Assembly (NCBI GenBank): GCA_944470555.2
Contig: OX104132.1
Location: 16,687,755-16,751,754 of the forward strand
From: Heterobilharzia americana
Lineage: Eukaryota > Platyhelminthes > Trematoda > Strigeidida > Schistosomatidae
Length of the DNA stretch: 64,000 bases
Reading direction: 5' to 3'
The notes beneath the pieces were generated by a model. It worked only from the letters and a program-made list of their open reading frames with translations, searched no databases and was not told where the DNA came from. Within the stretch, counting starts at the first letter, position 1. Each line of letters starts with the position of its first letter. Shown in pieces: positions 57,576 to 64,000 of the stretch. Position numbers and translations under genes: made by a program.

Positions 57576-58102
57576 ATTAACCCTCGGTTAATTGTTGTTA
57601 TTAACGTTTAACCAGTCTATCATTAACAACCATTGTATCCTAAAACACACTCTCATTCTTGTCTTCTGCGTTTTCAGCAGTATGGGAACAATATTTTCCG
57701 TGATTATCGACTGTCGCAGGTCAAAGTGTTGTGGCTGTATAACGACAGTTTCTAAATAGTAACCCAGCAGTTAAGAGGAATCCCCTAAAAGCCAAGTACT
57801 ATTCATCCATCAATGTTGAGTGAAATTAAAGGTTACGAGTGAAGGCTTTTTTTAAACGCCAAAACTATAATTATTAGTTCATATTTGACTGACTATGAAC
57901 TCTGATAAGAGATGCTGGCTAAGATAACCAAGACAATTCAACAGACTTTTAGCATTATGACCATTAAAACAGAAAGCTTGCTTTGCAATATGATGGTCTT
58001 CATTGAGTAATTTCAAGATTCTAGGTTGTATCACAAGTGATTAAACAATTCTTCTTATTGGAAAGTTGATTCAACTTTGACATATAGACTGGGATAACAC
58101 TG

Positions 58103-58146
<44 letters not shown>

Positions 58147-58980
58147 CAATCATGATCTATTCTATATTTCTGTGTATTTTGTGACATTACAATTATCCAT
58201 TGCATTTATTTACATTCAATGTTAAATTGAAATATTTTCAAAAAAGAAGATATAAATCATGTGGGTCTTATTTTTTGTTTCAACCGAAAACTAAACAATC
58301 AAAAATGTTTCTTGAAACACCAATATTTATACAGATATTCACCATTATCATTTTAGATAAGCTGAAGCTGTATTTATGTATATAACTTTGTTGGTTTTTA
58401 TATATATTATAATCTAGACGTATAGATTAAAACAAATTTCCTGTTAAATGTATTCAATATGTCCAATGGGAACCATATAAACAATATAAAAGTACAGGAT
58501 GGATTGGAAATGAGTGAATTATATTTAAATAGATGGGATAATCGTAGAATAAATTAGGAGTCAATCCCTAAATCGGTCAGCAATAACTAATAAAAGCGAA
58601 ATTTGCTAGCTCTCACGCATATCAAATATATATATATTTTGTCGGAAGAAAGTTATTTATTACGAAAAAATTATTGATTTATGATCTCATGGAAGGTCGT
58701 TCATGTCAGTTACCATAAAGCCTCCCCTTTCTTGCTTCAGACATATTGGTCGAAATCATAAGAGTCTGGACAACATTGAATTTTGAACCAACATTATGTA
58801 ATTGACTGGTGTAGCGCATGATTAAGCCGACAAAAGATCATACTATCGATGCATTAATAACTAATGTTTCTCTTCTGATCCTTCTTGGTCCTCTCATATC
58901 TTACTGAGTTCCAGGAAAATCTTTCCCTTGACCTTTTATATAAGGAAAATTAGACTGTTTGGCACAACTTACCCTCCATT
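57576..58980. other. unassigned interval with a (TA)n tract
   Basis: (TA)n at 58107-58142. The remainder is AT-rich without a recognised family. A 61-codon ORF at 58200-58385 has no domain. Confidence 0.4.
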
Positions 58981-59314
58981 CCTACGTTTCACTGATTTCT
59001 GTGTTTTGCTTTTACTTACTTATGGTTCCCCTTACTCATTCCTGGACTCCAGAAAAAAGACTATGCTGTATTGAGTAGGATTTCAAAGGCTGTTAGTAAA
59101 TCGTGGTACACCTTTAACCGTACCGATAAATGCGGTCACGGGTAGGTATCTGAACTGTTGTAGACAGCTAGCAAAATGTATTTTATCTGGTGACAAGCAT
59201 CATGAACATCTGTACTTCTCTCCATGTCTGTCATCTGGTAAGGCAAAAATAAATATATTAAACTCTATGCATGTACAACTGCACACAAAAATTCACTCAT
59301 ACCACACAATTTAG

Positions 59315-59491
59315 CTTGCGTATTATGTGAAGAAAATCTTGTTAGACATAGGCTTATCAACCAACTTTGCAATAGCGAACAGTTATCATATCTCCGAAAT
59401 CATTAAACATTTCAACAGTCCTGTTATTCTTGATTATGTTTTGTTAAACAGCACCATTGGAAATATTTATTTGAAAAATGTTGTACGATGG
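59315..59491 (+). CDS. possible internal exon of an unidentified gene
   Basis: The segment is bounded by a good acceptor (ACCACACAATTTAG) and a donor (TGG|GTAAAC). It is exactly 59 codons, phase 0 at both ends, with no stop. It encodes a mixed hydrophobic/polar sequence beginning LAYYVKKILLDIGLSTN and including SPVILDYVLLNSTIGN. No family is recognised. It lies in a repeat-poor stretch (58.9-63.1 kb, with one SINE) that also has other exon-like segments. An open frame of this length can arise by chance. Confidence 0.25.
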
Positions 59492-59739
59492 GTAAACTTA
59501 TGCAATATGACATGGTGAGAATTCTGTACTGTAAATATAATTATGGTTCGGATTAAACCAACTGATAACAGTCTATGATGAATACTACCCCAAAACTGAA
59601 ATCCCAATTAACCTCAAAAAAACATTACTGTATAGCGCCCATTAGTCACACGGTTCCAGATAGATATCCCCAAGTTCTAATGAGAAACTATGACCCATGG
59701 GATTAACGAGTAGTAAGGGAAGCGTGGGCCAACTGAAGG

Positions 59740-59905
59740 CCTCTGGTGGTGGTCATGATCCAGTGACTGAATGGTTTATGTTTTAGCCCTGAGACCTGAA
59801 GGTGGTGGGTACCCACTGCTGAGGGGTCCTATACTGGGAAGAAAAGGTTGTCCAGTGCTCCCAGGTTTTCAGTGGTTCTCCAACTGATTTCAGTCCGTTA
59901 TGGAA
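59740..59905 (+). mobile_element. SINE family B, plus orientation
   Basis: CAGTGACTGAATGGTTTATG head, hammerhead region with CTGAGGG and a broken GAAA box, and tail CCAACTGATTTCAGTCCG. Stem I CACTG/CAGTG is kept; the core is not. Confidence 0.65.
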
Positions 59906-60473
59906 AGTACCTCAAATATATTATTATTACTACGTTCAATCTTCTCACAGCTGCGAAATATATATCTACTTTTCGTTTACTTTTCCTGCAATAAGTGCGC
60001 ACGTAAGTTCGCTTTTCTTTCTTTGAACTCGTTTCAAATAAGAGAGAAACAATGACCTGGCGATCATGAATCAGATTATCTGCATGAATTTTAGTCAGAC
60101 TTGGGAGTTCTAATATCCTTTCATGCAATTCATGTGTATAAACCTAGTCATTATGCTATAGAAAGAAAAAGTTGAACTTACCACATAGCTTTTCCCCAGT
60201 TAACACGGCTAACTGATTACAGATGTTGCACACTATGGCGACACTTATTTAAATAAGTTTTGTCTGTTACATAAGAATGATGAAATAATAAGTTGTAATC
60301 AGTCATGATTCACTCCCCAAAATCAGTTTCTTGTAACAGTGTGAAACCCGACAAAATGTCGCTAACTATCTAAATGTCAAGTTTATTAAACTGTCGGTTT
60401 TAAATTCTGGCCCGAAGTGGTACCTAAAATTGTGAAGTATGAAAACCTTTTCTGTCTTACTTCATGTTTGCAG

Positions 60474-60611
60474 AAAGCATGAGCAGCCATGAGAACATCT
60501 AAGGACCTGGTAATATTTTATGGTCGAACATTTGTAACGAAGCAGAAGGCTGACGATCTCCAACTAGTAAGAAATCAACTTAAAGCTGCAGGTCATGTGA
60601 TTCGATATGGA
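60474..60611 (+). CDS. possible first coding exon of an unidentified gene
   Basis: Acceptor TTCATGTTTGCAG and donor GGA|GTATGA bound a 138-base segment. After an in-frame stop, ATG at 60489 opens 41 codons in phase 0, beginning MRTSKDLVIFYGRTFVTKQ and ending GHVIRYG. Composition is protein-like and less AT-rich than the flanks. No domain is recognised, and the next exon could not be placed with confidence. Confidence 0.25.
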
Positions 60612-61548
60612 GTATGAAACGGGAACTGCTGGTAGGACTCCTGCTCTACTTATCAGAGTTGAATAACCATCTACTTTAATTCACCTTCACCAGTCAAGTA
60701 TGGCTGCTGGCTAAGAGCACCAAGCTTGAATACATTACCCAAAATACAAAAAATGAATCAAGATTGTAGATTTAATATTTCTCCTTCTACAGGGGTTATT
60801 GAATAACCAAATGTCCTAAAGATCTCGAGGATACAATCTTCAGTTGCAGGTAATTATGTTTTGTTTGGAAAACCTTTTTATTTGACTAGTAACTGTATAA
60901 TTTACAGTGCCATTATTCCTCTTCCCTACATGGTCTGTCGCATAAACATGCGTTATATATATGTGATCCTGACTGACAGGCTGCTTCTGTGTACCGACTA
61001 TTGAAATTTTCCCAACAGTGCTTTCGTTACTCTTATGTTCTTTGCTGACGACGAAGTTATATTAACAAACTATATCACTGAAGATACTTCAGAGAAATTA
61101 GAGCTATCAGCCACTTGGAATTATGTTTCGTGTTCATTATAATTACTGTTTATGAGGTGAATTCTCTCGAATAAACTCCAGTTCCAATGACCTCATACCA
61201 TTGTCAAATCATGAGCAGTTGTGTATGATTGTTTAGCTGTGTTGCTTAGATGTTCATAAATCAATAGGAGACGAAATTGCATGTATCTTGAGCCTTTGCA
61301 GTGGGTACATTAATAACTTTATGAGATAAAAACATGAGTGTAGCAATTTTGTATTACGACGTCTTGTGATGCGCATACAACATACCATGGTTATTGCATT
61401 ACTTAAAATGTTAAGGAGTTTCACTTGTCGACTGTTATTTATGAGTGGTCTATCTGAGGTTCCCTACTGCTTTGTGCATTTTATGCTTATATCACAAGCA
61501 CACTATGGTGTTTTGAACTTAATCTGTGAATCCCACAAAATTCAACAG

Positions 61549-61795
61549 CATACCTTCCACCGTGAAGACATTGCAAGAATGTATAAGTGCTGAAGGTAAA
61601 GTTATTCTGCCCATGAGCGTTGTTTGCAAACTTGACAACGATAAAAAAAAACGAGGTGTGGGTGACGTGATACTAATCAAAAATTTGAAAAAGTCAACAA
61701 ACACAGGAGTCTACAGCCGCCGAAGATCTAACAAGTCTAATATTATACAATATAATTCAAAGCAGTTGACGATTAAACGATTACTCCGGAATTAG
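61549..61795 (+). CDS. possible terminal exon of an unidentified gene
   Basis: Acceptor AAATTCAACAG, then about 81 codons to a stop at 61795. It includes SAEGKVILPMSVVCKLDN, a Lys-rich step and RGVGDVILIKNLKKS, ending in a basic tail (RRRSNKSN). Potential polyadenylation signals (AATAAATAAAT) lie at about 62206. Unrecognised; it could belong with the segments at 59.3 and 60.5 kb, but phases were not joined. Confidence 0.3.
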
Positions 61796-62759
61796 TTAGT
61801 ATTCAGAGTTATTCGACTTCCGTCAATTTATGTGATAGAATGTCACATTTTGCAACAATTTAAGTAAGGATTGATCTTAGCGTATAACCTACAGGTTATC
61901 ATCTTTATGATACCGGTGATTCTATTTTCATGCTAAGTTTGAAATGTAGGCTCAAAAGAATTTAAATGAAAGCTCATATTATTTTGGATAGTATTACCTG
62001 GTCACGACAATATAGGCAACTTTTATATCTACCATGTAACTGAATATCTCTCCTTTCCTTATTTTGTAACATTTCTTTGTGTGTTTGTGTTTATTTGGAC
62101 CCAATTTAATGTTAGGTTATATTATGTATTATGCTATCTGCTTGCTTGTGTCTATATGTGTATAGACATCTCTAAGAAATCGTCAGTGAATTTGTTTATT
62201 ACAGAATAAATAAATACCTTTGAGTTAATCCTTTGTAATTTGAACTGTATGAAGTTTGTTTCATTGAGCTAAGCCACATGGTAAGTGGGTAAAACACAAA
62301 AACCTCAGAACCTCTCCGTGCATAGCTTATTGGAGTAAGTTTATCCTGTTAAAGTAATCGAAATATGTAAACTGTAATTGATAAAAATGTGGCTGTAGCA
62401 TCACTTCGATCAGATCTCTCTGTAAGCATCTTTTTAATATATATAAAGCGTAAGGGTGGAGTACTGCTACCGAGTTATTTCATTTTATGAAGACAGAATG
62501 GAGCACACACATCTTTACTTTATAGTGCTACTACTGAGCCTTCATTGGAGAAGCTGGTGAGCTGCAACGAGGAAAAAGAACAAGTTATATGTTAATTTAG
62601 TATCATACATCCTAAACAGTAATATTTTATCTCCAAGTTAAGTAGGAATAATCATAGTTTATATATATGTATATTTACCACTTTATTTTTATAAGTCTTG
62701 TTTCTATTGAGCACATAATCAGTTAGTTTTAGTTTGATAGTAATAATGGATGTTGAATT
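61796..62759. other. unassigned interval
   Basis: Possibly the 3' UTR and flank of the putative gene to the left. No element recognised. Confidence 0.3.
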
Positions 62760-62965
62760 GCAGTGGAATAAAGCACATCTGACTACAGTTCCCACTAATG
62801 CTTGAATACAGGACTGATCGCTTCAAACACCAGAAAATTATCCACCTGGTCAATTAGTCATAATAGTCACTGCTTTTGCAGCGGGTGTATCTTTAATATC
62901 ATTGCTCGTAGTTTTCTGTCTCTGACTGAACTGAATTGATCGGTTTCCACAAGTTTACTCAACGT
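62760..62965 (-). mobile_element. SINE family A, minus orientation, degraded
   Basis: GATCGCTTCAAACACCAGAA and ATTATCCACCTGGTCAATTA on the plus strand are the complement of the family head (compare 45700-45730). The outer part is CTGAACTGAATTGATCGGTT. The hammerhead is not readable. Confidence 0.6.
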
Positions 62966-63169
62966 TTGATAGTTAAAAACGGTTCGCTGAACATGGCAAT
63001 AAAAATAATACTAATAAATGGACTGCTATTAAAATCGAAAAACTTTGAAGTGTAGTGAAGATTTATCAGAATATGTCTGGAGTCACATAAATATTACTAA
63101 GTTTGCATTAAAACTTTCGTAACATGACAGAGAGACCCATATTCATGACATTCCATTATAACACTTCTT

Positions 63170-64000
63170 ATGGATCCGCCGGGAATTCTTTGTGAACAAG
63201 AAGAATAGTACCAGTGAACGCTCCTAGATAACACTCATATGAAACGACCTATATTCCTAGCTCCACAAGAGAAAACTAAATGATATGCGCACATAGAGGT
63301 GGTCAGATATGAACGTTTGTCCTCCAGTTTGTTAGAAATCAATGGATGATAGGAGAATACTCCTCTCAAAGCTGATGTGAAGAAAGTCTTTTACTTAAAA
63401 AGTTTGATTTCCTTCAGTTTAGAGTCTTGGTGGCATAATCACCTCTGAAATTTAGATTCGTATAAAGTATCTTTGTTAGTACGATGGTAAAGTTCTCTTT
63501 GTGAGGTTTTGCTTGACATTTTTGAAAATGAAGCCTGATGTGGACCCATTTTCAAACAGTATGTTCCTCGGAACACAGTGGGATTTCAGATTCATCTAGT
63601 GTGTGAGTGGCAAGAGATGATCACATTCCGTCCCCAGCTAATCACCACCCACTTATGAAATTCCCTCAGTTAAACATTCCAAAATGGTGTCCTGGAAATT
63701 ATTCCTCTTAACATGCCATAATTTGCTACGATCAGCTGTACATCAAGAAAGTGGATTTCCGATCCACTTTTTTTCGTAAGAGTGAGACTGATTACTGAGT
63801 GATAGCTATTAAATATCTGTTGACTTTGATTCAAGTCTAACTGATCATTACAGATAAAATTATCACCGCTTACCTTCTGTGTATTTTGAAACCCTAACCA
63901 TTAATTTTAAAGGTCCGCTCTCCAAACTGGTCATAAAGCAGTCTGATAGTAATGACTTACTAGGAATTCCAATGACCACCATCTGTTTCTTCGTATAAAT
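63170..64000 (-). mobile_element. Penelope-like element running off the right edge
   Basis: The minus strand at 63913-63980 reads VVIGIPSKSLLSDCFMTSLE, a mutated RT motif B (AMGSPLSPLLADCFM in better copies). Towards lower coordinates it passes degraded linker sequence to FSCGARNIGRF at about 63245-63290, the remnant of CGA-YIGRT. So RT and GIY-YIG are both present in decayed form. The element continues beyond the window on its 5' side. Confidence 0.75.

Noticed and set aside
60794..60850. 57-base micro-exon between CTCCTTCTACAG and GTAATTATG
   Set aside because: The splice sites look good, but all three frames contain a stop, so it could only be untranslated or terminal.

Overview
The window is flatworm nuclear DNA, most likely from a schistosome blood fluke. 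It is AT-rich, with AT-biased codons and Asn-rich proteins. It is packed with decayed retroelements of the kinds I associate with Schistosoma: RTE-clade non-LTR elements ending in an (AAT)n tail after a CCCAAGGGACAAAT motif, Penelope-like elements (PLEs) with a reverse transcriptase and a GIY-YIG endonuclease, and tRNA-derived SINEs that carry hammerhead ribozymes. The assignment rests on recognised sequence families, not on a database search.

Layout. 1-20 kb: RTE fragments (340-1165, 2300-3247, 7428-7522, 13825-15002), PLE fragments (4.4, 5.2, 6.5-7.0, 9.8-11.1, 15.7-16.3, 19.2 kb), SINEs of three families, and one small unidentified ORF at 11.64-11.94 kb. 20-25 kb: an RTE tail, then two LTR-like direct repeats (20651-about 21030 and 22365-about 22770) around a gag-like ORF, then SINEs. 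25.6-28.5 kb: the only convincing host gene, a minus-strand rhodopsin-like G-protein-coupled receptor in two exons, lying in a repeat-poor island. 29-50 kb: more SINEs, PLEs (31.2, 33.0, 39.4-41.1, 47.6-48.4 kb), RTE copies (35.4, 37.6, 40.5, 46.3, 47.2 kb) and a second non-LTR family (32.6, 36.4, 49.7 kb). 50-64 kb: a PLE 3' half (52.3-53.0 kb), a SINE, an RTE copy (56.4-57.6 kb), weak exon-like segments at 59.3-61.8 kb, and a PLE running off the right edge.

All autonomous elements seen are truncated, frameshifted or mutated at catalytic motifs, so none looks mobile. They probably supplied the machinery that spread the SINEs. The most interesting non-protein signal is a set of type-I hammerhead motifs in two SINE families. 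Two copies (8376-8426 and 29532-29577, both minus strand) keep the whole conserved core. One of these faces a second SINE copy as a large inverted repeat. The receptor gene has two oddities: a C-X2-C-X12-C-X2-C cluster in a long second intracellular loop, and a one-base phase mismatch at its only intron.
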